This document shows positions 20,401-27,911 of a stretch of 64,000 nt of DNA, piece by piece; within the stretch, counting starts at the first letter, position 1, and every line of letters starts with the position of its first letter. A program made the position numbers and the translations under genes. Origin of the DNA: Coleofasciculus sp. FACHB-T130 (GTDB lineage: Bacteria > Cyanobacteriota > Cyanobacteriia > Cyanobacteriales > FACHB-T130); the NCBI RefSeq assembly GCF_014695375.1, contig NZ_JACJOG010000028.1, forward strand, positions 97,734 through 161,733. Direction: 5' to 3'. Under the pieces are notes generated by a model, which was not told the origin of the DNA, did not search any database, and saw nothing but the letters and a program-made list of their open reading frames with translations.

Positions 20401-20456
20401 GATAAAACTGTTGACCGACTGATAGAGTATCTAAGATCGTTTGCCAGGAAAACCAT
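17403..20456 (-). CDS. GAF-GAF-PAS sensor histidine kinase
   Basis: 1017 residues, no membrane segment, so a soluble sensor kinase. From about residue 275: two GAF domains (about 285-445 and 465-615), the second entered through LLNRLVAQIRASLELSHIF, then a PAS domain (about 640-755, DAHPDYIFVVERENLRLRF), a HisKA domain with the phosphorylated His in EFLATMSHELRTPLTSVIGM, and an HATPase domain with N box LLNLLSNAVKF, DTGIGIP and GTGLGLALTRQL. No receiver follows; the response regulator must be elsewhere. The N-terminal 270 residues are not recognised; residues about 45-110 are rich in Cys, Pro and Gly. GAF Cys for bilin attachment is not obvious. ATG at 20456. Confidence 0.9.
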   Translation of the reverse strand: MVFLANDLRYSISRSTVLSVAHSLLKFLASQPDSRVVLIAGGKSDFTPSDLCPERQSKGARCGYASPEAGALGLPELLTPPNCFLNLAMGKPSATHCENKCENQHRWLPCSLKLRKLTRTLSSTPETQSKVPSLVILGLGDRFNVMLHSYKTTENSELNANHYELCFGFDPAIVGSICAEISRGLHLTPEISPLFERAIADWFPQPNLPALQSEFTSTLVSAILTSQISTQTPEKADTNACSSAGASLIGNPTTDIQIKTALLREPGIQAHLVQPPIPQAVVPSWQQPEKLLQELLRISWSSQGAQVILQRSAVLIQETFGVSRCLIAFYSAKDERTLWSAIAHDSSIPLSARQTHDPEWANIEQCLLKHHQGNPWATERNIGSTAAESIFLTWLHTHPQKIEPREMASLHGASGLVGLLLLEQWDEKREWQPGERQLLHLALQLVERGHNLATLYQQAEERITHAALLNRLVAQIRASLELSHIFETVTLELGHLLVADRCLIFQYLEEQQCWKPLTEYRAHADILTAMNLIVPDQKNCCSRTLRNLQVVQVSDTRLVDDPMNRSLAAKYPGAWLMVPIHRQQKIWGCLTFAQDQFPRYWHESELRFITTVADQLAIAIYQATLYQQIQAQNQTLEALVRERTAELESFFDAHPDYIFVVERENLRLRFCNHAFAQRMGFDNRYAVQDRSILECFPPLIAKSFAKQNLRVFESGETLHEQETLVFPDGIHHFDTSRVPLKHSNGEVYACLGTFREITELVETKQALSLRTEQLQDALTAANAASQAKTEFLATMSHELRTPLTSVIGMSSALMQPYFGELSGKQKEYLKIIHNSGQHLLQLINDILDLSKIESGKASLTLSQFSLRQVGIESLELLQEKAQVQQVKLTGDFAELPPADEFWGDERRVRQILLNLLSNAVKFTPPGGEVWLRMQCESNQAMIEVADTGIGIPMEKQHLLFEAFQQIDSSLHRQHEGTGLGLALTRQLVEMHGGTISFHSEVDAGTVFVVYLLAQNPK

Positions 20457-20881
20457 GAGCGCGATCGCTATATTTAGGGGTAAAAACTCTCACCAGTGGT
20501 AGGCGTGCCTTAAAAATTAAGCAATCGCATGGGCCCGTGCGATCGCAGTTAAAACTCACTCAGCCTCAGATTTTTCTAGAATCTATTTCCACTCAAGCCG
20601 AGCATTGCTTGATTCCCAATTTACACTGCTCTTTCATTGTGGAATCAAACTTACTGCACTCGCTTCGGTAAATGCACTATTAAGTTTTATCTAGATTTTC
20701 TTTTTTTGCGATTTTGGTATTACTCACAACAGAAATCAAAGAACTGAAGGCTGTTATTATCAGCCGTTAGGCGATATCCGTTAATGTTTATAGTCGTTGT
20801 GTTCGGTGCGAAGCACGGACTAAGCACTAAGCAAGAATTCTCTCAATCCATCTGCCCCTGAAGCACCTGTGCCTCTTCAGT
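20457..20881. other. Intergenic region upstream of the histidine kinase
   Basis: No gene seen. It holds a nearly perfect GCAATCGCATGGG / CCCGTGCGATCGC foldback with no loop (20521-20546), containing a HIP1 octamer, then AT-rich non-coding sequence and the flank of the heptad array that starts at 20882. Confidence 0.55.
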
Positions 20882-21007
20882 TCCTCAGTCCTAACTCCTA
20901 ACTCCTCAGCCCTCAGCCCTAACTCCTCAGCCCTCAGCCCTCAGTCCTCAGTCCTAACTCCTCAGCCCTCAGTCCTCAGCCCTCAGTCCTCAGTCCTGAC
21001 TCCTGAA
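20882..21007. repeat. 18-unit heptanucleotide tandem array (STRR type)
   Basis: Eighteen consecutive 7-base units without a frame slip: TCCTCAG, CCCTCAG, TCCTAAC, CCCTAAC, then TCCTGAC and TCCTGAA at the end. The array finishes at 21007, the base before the ctpA stop codon (minus strand, 21008-21010). Cyanobacterial heptad families called STRR (for example the CCCCART type) are known from Calothrix and Nostoc; the unit here is related in size and strand composition. Confidence 0.95.
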
Positions 21008-22243
21008 TCAAGCCGCATCCGCAACGACCGCATTAGCGGTTAACACCTCCAACGCCGTTTTGTATTGCTGGTCTGCTTCCGTACCCACCTGGTCAAGCGT
21101 AATTGGCTCCAGAGGCACTTCCCGATCTGGCGTAATGCCAAGCTTGTTGATATCGTGATGGTTTGGCGTTTCGTACTTGGCAACCGTCACCGCCAATCCT
21201 GACCCATCTGAGAGGTCAAACAAAGATTGAATTAGGCCTTTGCCAAAAGTTCGAGCGCCTACCAATTGGGCACGACCATTGTCTTGAAGTGCCCCAGCCA
21301 GAATCTCGCTAGCACTGGCGCTTCCCTGATTCACTAAAACAACGAGAGGAGCGTGGGTAAGAGCTGGTGCAGACGCCTCAAAACTGCCCAGAATGCCTTG
21401 TCGGTTGACCGTATAGACAATCGTGCCTTCATCCAACCACATCCGCGCAATCTCAATGCCTGCCTGCAAAAGCCCTCCTGGATTATTTCTCAAATCGAGC
21501 AGATAAGCTTGTGCCCCTTGTTTCTCCAACTTGGTGACGGCATTCGCCAGCTCAGTTGGGGCATTGGCACTAAACTGACTCAGGCGAATGTAACCCACCG
21601 GGAGGCGAGAACTGCTGGAATCTAAGACTGCATAAACGGGGTTGAGGGCAATTCGCGATCGCACTAGCGTAATTTCTTCAGGCGTTTTTGTCTCCCGTTG
21701 CATCAGGAGCCTCACCTCTGTGCCCGCAGCGCCCCGCATCCTTGCGGCGGCTTCATCGAGGGTCAGTTGGGCACTCTGGATGCCATCAATTTCCAGGATG
21801 CGATCGCGCGCTCGGATTCCCGCCTTCGCAGCAGGCGAACCGTCAATCGGTGCCACCACTTGCAACTCGCCCGTCTCGGCATCAAGAGCAATTTGCAGTC
21901 CCACCCCTTGAAGCTCTCCGGAAGTATTCACCTGTAAACTTCGGTACTGGTCGGGTTTTAAAAACCGCGTGAACGGATCTTCCAGAGTTTTGAGCATATT
22001 TTGAATTGCCGTGTAAGTCGCCTCACGATTAGACAGAGGCTGCTTGATCGCCTTCTGACGAGCCATCCACCAGTTTTGTTGATTGAAACTGTCATCCACG
22101 TAAGCATAGTTGACAATTCGCCATGCTTCCGATAAAAGCTGCTGTTCCTCCGTTAAAGCGATCGCTGGCGAAGTCCACCAACTTAACGTAAAGATAGTTT
22201 GTATGATTAGTACGAATACAACCCTTAACACTCGTTTGTGCAT
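21008..22243 (-). CDS. ctpA: Carboxyl-terminal processing protease CtpA
   Basis: 411 residues. Removes the C-terminal extension of precursor D1 in the thylakoid lumen so that the photosystem II manganese cluster can assemble. Signal peptide MHKRVLRVVFVLIIQTIFTL to an AIA site (about residue 29); PDZ domain with DGSPAAKAGIRARDRILEIDG; S41 catalytic serine in NQGSASASEILAGALQD and lysine in GARTFGKGLIQS. ATG at 22243. It is divergent from petB (181 bases), a neighbourhood seen in other cyanobacteria. Its stop codon abuts an 18-unit heptad array. Confidence 0.95.
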   Translation of the reverse strand: MHKRVLRVVFVLIIQTIFTLSWWTSPAIALTEEQQLLSEAWRIVNYAYVDDSFNQQNWWMARQKAIKQPLSNREATYTAIQNMLKTLEDPFTRFLKPDQYRSLQVNTSGELQGVGLQIALDAETGELQVVAPIDGSPAAKAGIRARDRILEIDGIQSAQLTLDEAAARMRGAAGTEVRLLMQRETKTPEEITLVRSRIALNPVYAVLDSSSSRLPVGYIRLSQFSANAPTELANAVTKLEKQGAQAYLLDLRNNPGGLLQAGIEIARMWLDEGTIVYTVNRQGILGSFEASAPALTHAPLVVLVNQGSASASEILAGALQDNGRAQLVGARTFGKGLIQSLFDLSDGSGLAVTVAKYETPNHHDINKLGITPDREVPLEPITLDQVGTEADQQYKTALEVLTANAVVADAA

Positions 22244-22424
22244 GACACAGAATCCCCCTTTCGGGCTATGTTACATTTTTTGTAGAGGCTACGCCTAGAC
22301 TTCTCTCTATCGCGGTGTCTACCGATCCCCATTGCAGCTTCATGCCCCCGAAAAGAGCGGAAAACTGTCTCATGGGGTTGGCTCGTGTCAAAAACAGCAA
22401 TAAATTTTTAGGAACTCTGGGTTC

Positions 22425-23093
22425 ATGTTTTCTAAGCAGGTAACTGATTCAAAAGCCTACAACTGGTTTGAGGAGCGTCTGGAGATTCAGGCGCTTGCCG
22501 ATGACGTCAGCAGCAAGTATGTGCCTCCCCACGTAAATATCTTCTACTGCCTGGGTGGAATTACACTGACTTGCTTTTTGATCCAGTTTGCCACTGGATT
22601 CGCCATGACGTTTTACTACAAGCCGACCGTCACCGAGGCTTTTTCCTCCATCCAGTACCTGATGACGGACGTCAACTTCGGTTGGCTGATTCGCTCCATC
22701 CACCGCTGGTCTGCCAGCATGATGGTGCTGATGATGATTTTGCACACCTTTCGGGTTTACCTCACCGGCGGTTTCAAAAAGCCCCGCGAGTTGACCTGGG
22801 TAACGGGTGTCACTCTGGCTGTGATCACCGTTTCTTTCGGCGTCACCGGCTATTCACTTCCTTGGGATCAGGTTGGTTACTGGGCCGTTAAGATTGTCTC
22901 TGGCGTCCCTGCTGCGATTCCCTTGGTCGGCGATCAAATCGTCGAGCTGATGCGCGGGAGTTCCAGCGTTGGACAAGCCACTCTGACACGCTTCTACAGC
23001 CTGCATACCTTTGTGCTGCCCTGGCTGATTGCCGTCTTCATGTTGCTACACTTCTTGATGATTCGCAAGCAAGGCATCTCTGGCCCATTGTAA
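22425..23093 (+). CDS. petB: Cytochrome b6
   Basis: 222 residues. Core haem-binding subunit of the cytochrome b6f complex in thylakoids, carrying electrons between plastoquinol and plastocyanin/cytochrome c6. Four membrane helices with the histidines of haems b ([43 protein letters not shown]) and the cysteine of haem ci in NIFYCLGGI (residue 42). The long N-terminus [20 protein letters not shown] is the form starting MFSKEV in Synechocystis. ATG at 22425 has TAGGAAC upstream. petD follows after 211 bases. Confidence 0.99.
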   Translation: MFSKQVTDSKAYNWFEERLEIQALADDVSSKYVPPHVNIFYCLGGITLTCFLIQFATGFAMTFYYKPTVTEAFSSIQYLMTDVNFGWLIRSIHRWSASMMVLMMILHTFRVYLTGGFKKPRELTWVTGVTLAVITVSFGVTGYSLPWDQVGYWAVKIVSGVPAAIPLVGDQIVELMRGSSSVGQATLTRFYSLHTFVLPWLIAVFMLLHFLMIRKQGISGPL

Positions 23094-23105
23094 AAAGTAC
23101 TGAGT

Positions 23106-23139
23106 GCTGTAGAGACGGGATATCTTCCGTCCCTACAGC
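23106..23139. repeat. GTAGAGACG palindromic element between petB and petD
   Basis: Arms GCTGTAGAGACGG (23106-23118) and CCGTCCCTACAGC (23127-23139), 13 bp with one G-U/A-C position, 8-base loop, 13 bases after the petB stop. Same family as the perfect palindrome at 40558-40585. It could attenuate or protect the petB-petD transcript. Confidence 0.75.
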
Positions 23140-23304
23140 AGGGCAGGAGATATCCAGCCCCTGTCCAACGCCCAATGGGGAGAGGAGAGAAAGTGGGAAA
23201 GTCATTTTTCTTCCCTGCATCATCTATCCCCCTATTACCCCCTGACCACTTTGCCTCTTGCTTAGCTCAAAGCTTTCAAAACGCATAGGAGAACACATAG
23301 AACG

Positions 23305-23787
23305 ATGGGAACCCAAAAAAAGCCGGATCTAACCGATCCGCAGTTACGTGAAAAACTTGCCAAAGGCATGGGTCATAACTACTATGGCGAACCCGCTTGG
23401 CCCAACGACCTACTCTACATTTTCCCTGTAGTAATTATGGGGACTATTGCACTGTGTACGGGTCTGGCTGTGCTTGACCCAGCGATGATTGGCGAACCGG
23501 CAAACCCCTTTGCCACTCCTCTGGAAATTCTCCCAGAATGGTACTTCTGGCCTGTTTTCCAAATTCTGCGGATTCTACCCAATAAACTGCTGGGTATCGC
23601 CTGCATGGCAGGGATTCCTTTGGGCTTGATTCTCGTTCCCTTCATTGAGAACGTCAACAAATTCCAAAATCCCTTCCGTCGCCCAGTCGCCACGGCGGTT
23701 TTCCTGTTTGGAACTTTCTTTACCCTCTGGTTGGGTATCGGTGCCACCTTCCCCATTGACAAATCTCTGACATTGGGTCTGTTTTAA
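23305..23787 (+). CDS. petD: Cytochrome b6f complex subunit IV
   Basis: 160 residues, full length. Partner of PetB in b6f; contributes to the plastoquinol oxidation site. Contains the PEWY motif in [20 protein letters not shown] and three membrane helices. N-terminus [20 protein letters not shown] is canonical. ATG 23305 has AGGAGAAC upstream. The 211-base gap after petB is longer than usual and contains a hairpin repeat, but the order petB-petD and the strand argue for one operon. Confidence 0.99.
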   Translation: MGTQKKPDLTDPQLREKLAKGMGHNYYGEPAWPNDLLYIFPVVIMGTIALCTGLAVLDPAMIGEPANPFATPLEILPEWYFWPVFQILRILPNKLLGIACMAGIPLGLILVPFIENVNKFQNPFRRPVATAVFLFGTFFTLWLGIGATFPIDKSLTLGLF

Positions 23788-23807
23788 GACAATCATTTGT
23801 TACCTTT

Positions 23808-23867
23808 GACGCCTGTGGGTTTCAAAAGCAGTGCTTTTGTGCTGCTTTTGAAGCATCTACAGGCGTT
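23808..23867. terminator. Nested hairpin after petD
   Basis: Outer stem ACGCCTGT (23809-23816) with ACAGGCGT (23859-23866), inner stem TTCAAAAGCAG (23821-23831) with CTGCTTTTGAA (23842-23852), 20 bases after the petD stop. No T-run follows, so it is a candidate 3' end or stabiliser of the petBD mRNA. Confidence 0.6.
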
Positions 23868-23976
23868 AAGTATTATCTGGTCGCTTCCGAAAAAGCAAAG
23901 TATAAAAGAACAGAGGATGTAGCTGCCTGAACCCAACTCCAGCCCCAACGCAACATTAAGTGGTTAAACTCAACTC

Positions 23977-24978
23977 ATGGCCAAGACAGCGCTAATTACA
24001 GGAATCACTGGGCAAGACGGCTACTATCTCAGCCGTTTACTTTTGGAACGGGGTTATCGGGTGGCTGGGTTGGTACCGCTGCACCGCCAATCCAGTCTGG
24101 CTAAACTGGGTTCCCTCGCCAGCCAGATTGAGGTTTGTGCGGTTGACATGAGGGATAGCGCGACTCTGTTGGAAGTAGTGGAACAACTACAGCCTCAAGA
24201 AATTTATAATTTAGCCGCTCCCAGTTTCGTCCCAGATTCGTGGCAAGACCCGCTGGGAACGCTGGACTTGGTAACGGGTACGGCGACCAGGCTGTTAGAT
24301 GCAGTGCGTCTGGCTGGATTGAACACGCGGTTTTATCAAGCCAGCAGTTCCGAGATGTTTGGGCAGGTGGATCGGTCGCCTCAAGATGAGAATACACCTT
24401 TTCGCCCGATGAACCCTTACGCAGCGGCAAAGTTGCACGCTCATTGGACGATGGTACATCACCGACAGCGCTACGGTTGGTTTGCCTGTAGCGGTATTTT
24501 ATACAACCACGAGTCATCGAGACGACCTCCAAATTTTGTCACGCGGAAGGTGTCTTTAGCGGCAGCATCGATTAAATTGGGGTTAAGCGATCGCCTGGAA
24601 ATGGGCAACCTGGACGCCAAACGCGACTGGGGTTATGCTGGCGATCATGTGGAAGCAATGTGGCGGATGTTGCAGGCAGATGAACCAGAAGACTACGTGA
24701 TTGGGACGGGTCAGTTACACAGCGTTCGGGAATTGGTGGCGACTGCTTTTGAGTGTGTGGGGCTAGATTGGACTCGTTATGTCGTTGTCGATCCCAAGTT
24801 TCTGCGATCGGATGAACATTTCCATCTGGTGGCAAATCCAGAAAAAGCCAAGCGCCAACTCAACTGGGAACCGCAAGTTAGCTTCGAGGGTCTTTTGGAA
24901 AAAATGGTGTTGAAGGACTTGGAACGTTTACAAAGTGCTGAGGTGCCGTCCATCGCCCAGATGGAACAAAACTCCTAA
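23977..24978 (+). CDS. gmd: GDP-mannose 4,6-dehydratase-like NAD-dependent sugar dehydratase
   Basis: 333 residues, extended short-chain dehydrogenase fold. Converts GDP-mannose to the 4-keto-6-deoxy sugar, entry to fucose, rhamnose or other deoxysugars. Evidence: TALITGITGQDGYYLSRLLL (Rossmann glycine motif in the GMD form), YQASSSEMFGQV (catalytic Ser and Glu), NPYAAAKLHAHW (YxxxK), GNLDAKRDWGYAGDHVEAMW. The loop near residue 35 (LVPLHRQSS) differs from the usual R-R/K-S pattern that contacts cofactor, so the exact nucleotide sugar is less sure. A glycosyltransferase follows after 18 bases, probably in one operon. Confidence 0.9.
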   Translation: MAKTALITGITGQDGYYLSRLLLERGYRVAGLVPLHRQSSLAKLGSLASQIEVCAVDMRDSATLLEVVEQLQPQEIYNLAAPSFVPDSWQDPLGTLDLVTGTATRLLDAVRLAGLNTRFYQASSSEMFGQVDRSPQDENTPFRPMNPYAAAKLHAHWTMVHHRQRYGWFACSGILYNHESSRRPPNFVTRKVSLAAASIKLGLSDRLEMGNLDAKRDWGYAGDHVEAMWRMLQADEPEDYVIGTGQLHSVRELVATAFECVGLDWTRYVVVDPKFLRSDEHFHLVANPEKAKRQLNWEPQVSFEGLLEKMVLKDLERLQSAEVPSIAQMEQNS

Positions 24979-24996
24979 AATTCAGGGATTATTGAA

Positions 24997-26145
24997 GTGG
25001 GAGAAAAGATAGATTATTTAGAGCCGACTGTTAAACCAGTCGCAAACCATATATTTATTTTTCTGGAAGTTTTTGGATGCGAAGGGGGCATCCAATCCTA
25101 CGTTAAGGATATTTTGCAGTCTTATACCTCATTGGGAAATCAAGCCAAAGGCGAGGTATTTTTGCTACGGGATGGCGTTGGCTGCCCAAATCCCTTTGAG
25201 GGAAAAAACCTCAAATTTCATTATCTCAAAAACCAAAATCCCCAAAAGGGACGCTTAAGGCTAGCAACTTCACTGCTAGCTTGTCTGTTACAACGCCGTC
25301 CCCACCATGTTTTTTGTGGTCATATTAATCTGTCACCGTTGGTAAGGCTGCTGTGTCAGCCGCTGGGGATTCCCTATACGGTGCTGACTTACGGAAAAGA
25401 ATTTTGGGAACCCTTAGCCAATCAAGAACGAAGGGCACTCAAGCAGGCGGAGGGAATTTGGACAATTAGTCGCTATAGCCGCGATCGCGCCTGCGCGGTG
25501 AATGACCTAGACCCCAAGAAAGTGCAAATGCTACCCTGTGCGGTGGATGGGAATTACTTTACTCCAGGCCCGAAGCCACCCGCATTGATCGAACGGTATA
25601 ATCTTGGCGGTGCCAAAGTTTTGATGACTGTAGCGCGGCTGTGGTCGGGCGATATCTACAAAGGCGTAGACGTTACCATTCGAGCCATCCCTGCGATCGC
25701 TCAAGTATTCCCAGAAGTCAAATATTTGGTGATCGGTCGCGGCGACGATCAACCCCGACTAGCACAGCTTGCCCAAGATTTAGGAGTTGCCGACCGGGTT
25801 ATCTTTGCTGGGTTCGTTCCCACCGAAGACCTGGTAGACCATTACCGCGTCGCTGATGCTTACATCATGCCTTCCCAAGAAGGCTTTGGCATTGTCTATT
25901 TAGAGGCAATGGCTTGTGGCATCCCCGTCCTATCCGGTAACGATGATGGCTCTGCTGACCCCCTTCAGGATGGACGTTTAGGCTGGCGCGTCCCCCATCG
26001 CAATCCAGAAGCCGTGGCAAATGCCTGTATTGAAATCCTCAAAGGGGACGACCAGCGCTGCGACCCTCAGTGGTTGCGAGAACAAAGCCTCGCTTTGTTT
26101 GGAAAAGATGCCCTTGCCCAGCAATTAAAACAGCTGCTTGTTTGA
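24997..26145 (+). CDS. Glycosyltransferase family 4
   Basis: 382 residues, GT-B fold. N-terminus HIFIFLEVFGCEGGIQSYVK has the Gly-Gly acceptor loop; C-terminal half has MTVARLWSGDIYKGVDVTI, RVIFAGFVPTEDLVDHYRVA and the donor-site motif MPSQEGFGIVYLEAMACG. The start is GTG at 24997, 18 bases after the dehydratase stop. With that gene it probably places a deoxysugar on a surface glycan; this is context inference. Confidence 0.92.
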   Translation: MGEKIDYLEPTVKPVANHIFIFLEVFGCEGGIQSYVKDILQSYTSLGNQAKGEVFLLRDGVGCPNPFEGKNLKFHYLKNQNPQKGRLRLATSLLACLLQRRPHHVFCGHINLSPLVRLLCQPLGIPYTVLTYGKEFWEPLANQERRALKQAEGIWTISRYSRDRACAVNDLDPKKVQMLPCAVDGNYFTPGPKPPALIERYNLGGAKVLMTVARLWSGDIYKGVDVTIRAIPAIAQVFPEVKYLVIGRGDDQPRLAQLAQDLGVADRVIFAGFVPTEDLVDHYRVADAYIMPSQEGFGIVYLEAMACGIPVLSGNDDGSADPLQDGRLGWRVPHRNPEAVANACIEILKGDDQRCDPQWLREQSLALFGKDALAQQLKQLLV

Positions 26146-26222
26146 ATTGAATGCGATTAGGCACGTTTGAAAATCAATACTGAACGGCCTCTGTTCTCAG
26201 AGAGAATCGATTCTGATTTAGG

Positions 26223-26645
26223 ATGGAAGTAGTCCATACTACCTTGCTTTTGTTGGAGACTGCCGTGAACCAGAACAGCCCCAATTCCTTTCAATTCAAG
26301 CTTTCTGGCGTCGGCTCTTGGCTTACCCTGGTGCTAATCATTTGGTTGCTAGGGTCGATTGGGCTTGGCTGGTTGGTGAAATCTTTTCTGATTCTGATAG
26401 GTTTAATCCTCGTTGCACCAGTCCTTGCTTTCCTAGGCTTTCGCTGGTGGTTGCAACGCAACCTCATTGCCGACCAATGTCCCGTCTGTAGCTATGAATT
26501 TACAGCTTTGAATCGAACCGAGTGCCAGTGCCCCAATTGTGGCGAGTCGCTCAAAATCGAACAGGGACACTTTAACCGTTTGACGCCTCCCGGAACGATT
26601 GACGTTGAAGCCGTTGAGGTATCTGCCCGCTCTTTGGAAGACTAG
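26223..26645 (+). CDS. Membrane protein with a C-terminal zinc ribbon, unknown
   Basis: 140 residues. Two hydrophobic segments (about 32-52 and 55-78) followed by a four-cysteine ribbon, CPVCSYEFTALNRTECQCPN with the last pair CxxC, which should bind zinc. GTG at 26265 would remove the first 14 residues and is equally plausible as start (MNQNSPNSFQ). No function assigned. It converges on the secreted protein at 26704, with a hairpin between them. Confidence 0.75.
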   Translation: MEVVHTTLLLLETAVNQNSPNSFQFKLSGVGSWLTLVLIIWLLGSIGLGWLVKSFLILIGLILVAPVLAFLGFRWWLQRNLIADQCPVCSYEFTALNRTECQCPNCGESLKIEQGHFNRLTPPGTIDVEAVEVSARSLED

Positions 26646-26659
26646 AACAAAATCAAGTT

Positions 26660-26697
26660 ATTCGTCACTCGTTTTTGATTAATTACGACTGACGAAT
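26660..26697. terminator. Hairpin between convergent genes
   Basis: Arms ATTCGTCACTCGT (26660-26672) and ACGACTGACGAAT (26685-26697), 13 bp with one mismatch and a 12-base T/A-rich loop, in the 58-base gap between two convergent genes. A shared, bidirectional terminator is likely. Confidence 0.6.
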
Positions 26698-26703
26698 GAC
26701 TGA

Positions 26704-27138
26704 TTATTTAGTCTGTCCAGTAATCGATAGAGTATAAGGATGGGTGCCACCCGCGCGATCGCCGACATAAACGTTATAATCCCCCCGAAGCCAAACTCCT
26801 GAAATCTCCGGCTTATCTCCAGAAACACTATCTGCCAACACGCAGAATCGTCCTCCTGGGCCATCAACCAGAAGCGTAGGCTCGCCACTGCTTTGGATAC
26901 TCAACCGCAAGTAATCGATCCGATCTGCCGTTACCCGAACAACTTGATTCGGGGTTTGGGAGATATAACCGCAATTACTACTTGTTTGACCGCCAGAAGC
27001 CCCGTTGAGGACGACCGGATCGTTCGACAACTTCGACGACAGTTCTAACACTGGGGCATCACTACGAGCCGCCCCAGCGCCTGTTAAGATTAACGCCAAG
27101 GTTGTGGGAATAACTATCCATTTGCGAAGCATCTTCAT
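26704..27138 (-). CDS. Small secreted protein, unknown
   Basis: 144 residues with a signal peptide (MKMLRKWIVIPTTLALILTG, cleavage near AARSDA). The mature part is beta-rich, with glycines and two cysteines (SSNCGYISQ and GRFCVLAD) that could form a disulphide, and a final beta segment HPYTLSITGQ resembling small pre-peptidase-like or C2-like folds. No catalytic motif. ATG at 27138. Confidence 0.75.
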   Translation of the reverse strand: MKMLRKWIVIPTTLALILTGAGAARSDAPVLELSSKLSNDPVVLNGASGGQTSSNCGYISQTPNQVVRVTADRIDYLRLSIQSSGEPTLLVDGPGGRFCVLADSVSGDKPEISGVWLRGDYNVYVGDRAGGTHPYTLSITGQTK

Positions 27139-27384
27139 TTCGTCATCCCCTTGCCTTTTTAAGGAAGTCTTACTATAAGTGTCCTACAGAAGTAAATAAA
27201 GGTGTTTCGAGTGTGTTCCTTTTCTTAAAGTGTCACGTATCTGAGAGGGCGCTAAAATTTCTTCTTTTTTAAGTCATGGTGTTGCTAAAACAAACTTTTG
27301 TTTAAATCACCAAGACAATACATGCTTGACTGTCAGTTTTTCATTTGTAACCGTCATTTTCGTCACTCACTATAAAAACAAAAG

Positions 27385-27735
27385 ATGAATCCTCAAGAAA
27401 ATCAAGACTGGGAGCGTAAACTCCAAGAACTAGATGCTCAAATCAATCAGAGCAACCCTCCCGCGCCAATGATAGAAACCGAACCGGGGAAACCTCTCCA
27501 GGTTCAACCTAAAGAATCTCAATCAATTCAGTCTCTGTTCAACAAAATTGCTAACTGGTTTCAAGGGCTTCCTGGTGCTGGTAAAGTTGCTGTTGTCGCC
27601 GTCGCGGCTTTGGTTGGTTTTGGGCTAATCAGAAGCGTTTTGTATCTAGTTGCATCCCTGATTAGTCTCGGCATCTTGGCAGGGTTAGTGTATTTGGCGT
27701 ACAAACTGTTTATTGCCCCCAAGTCCCCCGATTAG
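27385..27735 (+). CDS. Small membrane protein, unknown
   Basis: 116 residues. The first 50 are polar (Glu, Gln, Pro, Asn). Then an amphipathic helix (FNKIANWFQGLPGAGKVAVV) and two close membrane segments (about 68-83 and 86-107), ending in KSPD. The GAGK here is not a nucleotide loop because it lies in the membrane-proximal helix. No family recognised. Located 246 bases from the divergent secreted protein. Confidence 0.7.
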   Translation: MNPQENQDWERKLQELDAQINQSNPPAPMIETEPGKPLQVQPKESQSIQSLFNKIANWFQGLPGAGKVAVVAVAALVGFGLIRSVLYLVASLISLGILAGLVYLAYKLFIAPKSPD

Positions 27736-27911
27736 CAAGTCTTAATTTTTTGGGTAGCAATGAGGACTATGGACTCCGGACGGGTATAGTCGTCTAAGGA
27801 CGTAGGGCAGGTTCATTACTAATGCGGATCTTTACCAGCAAAATAAGGGTTGCCTGCCCGGACAAAATTTGCTAGAAGCGAACAGCTAACTGCTATTTGT
27901 GGAATGCTCGA

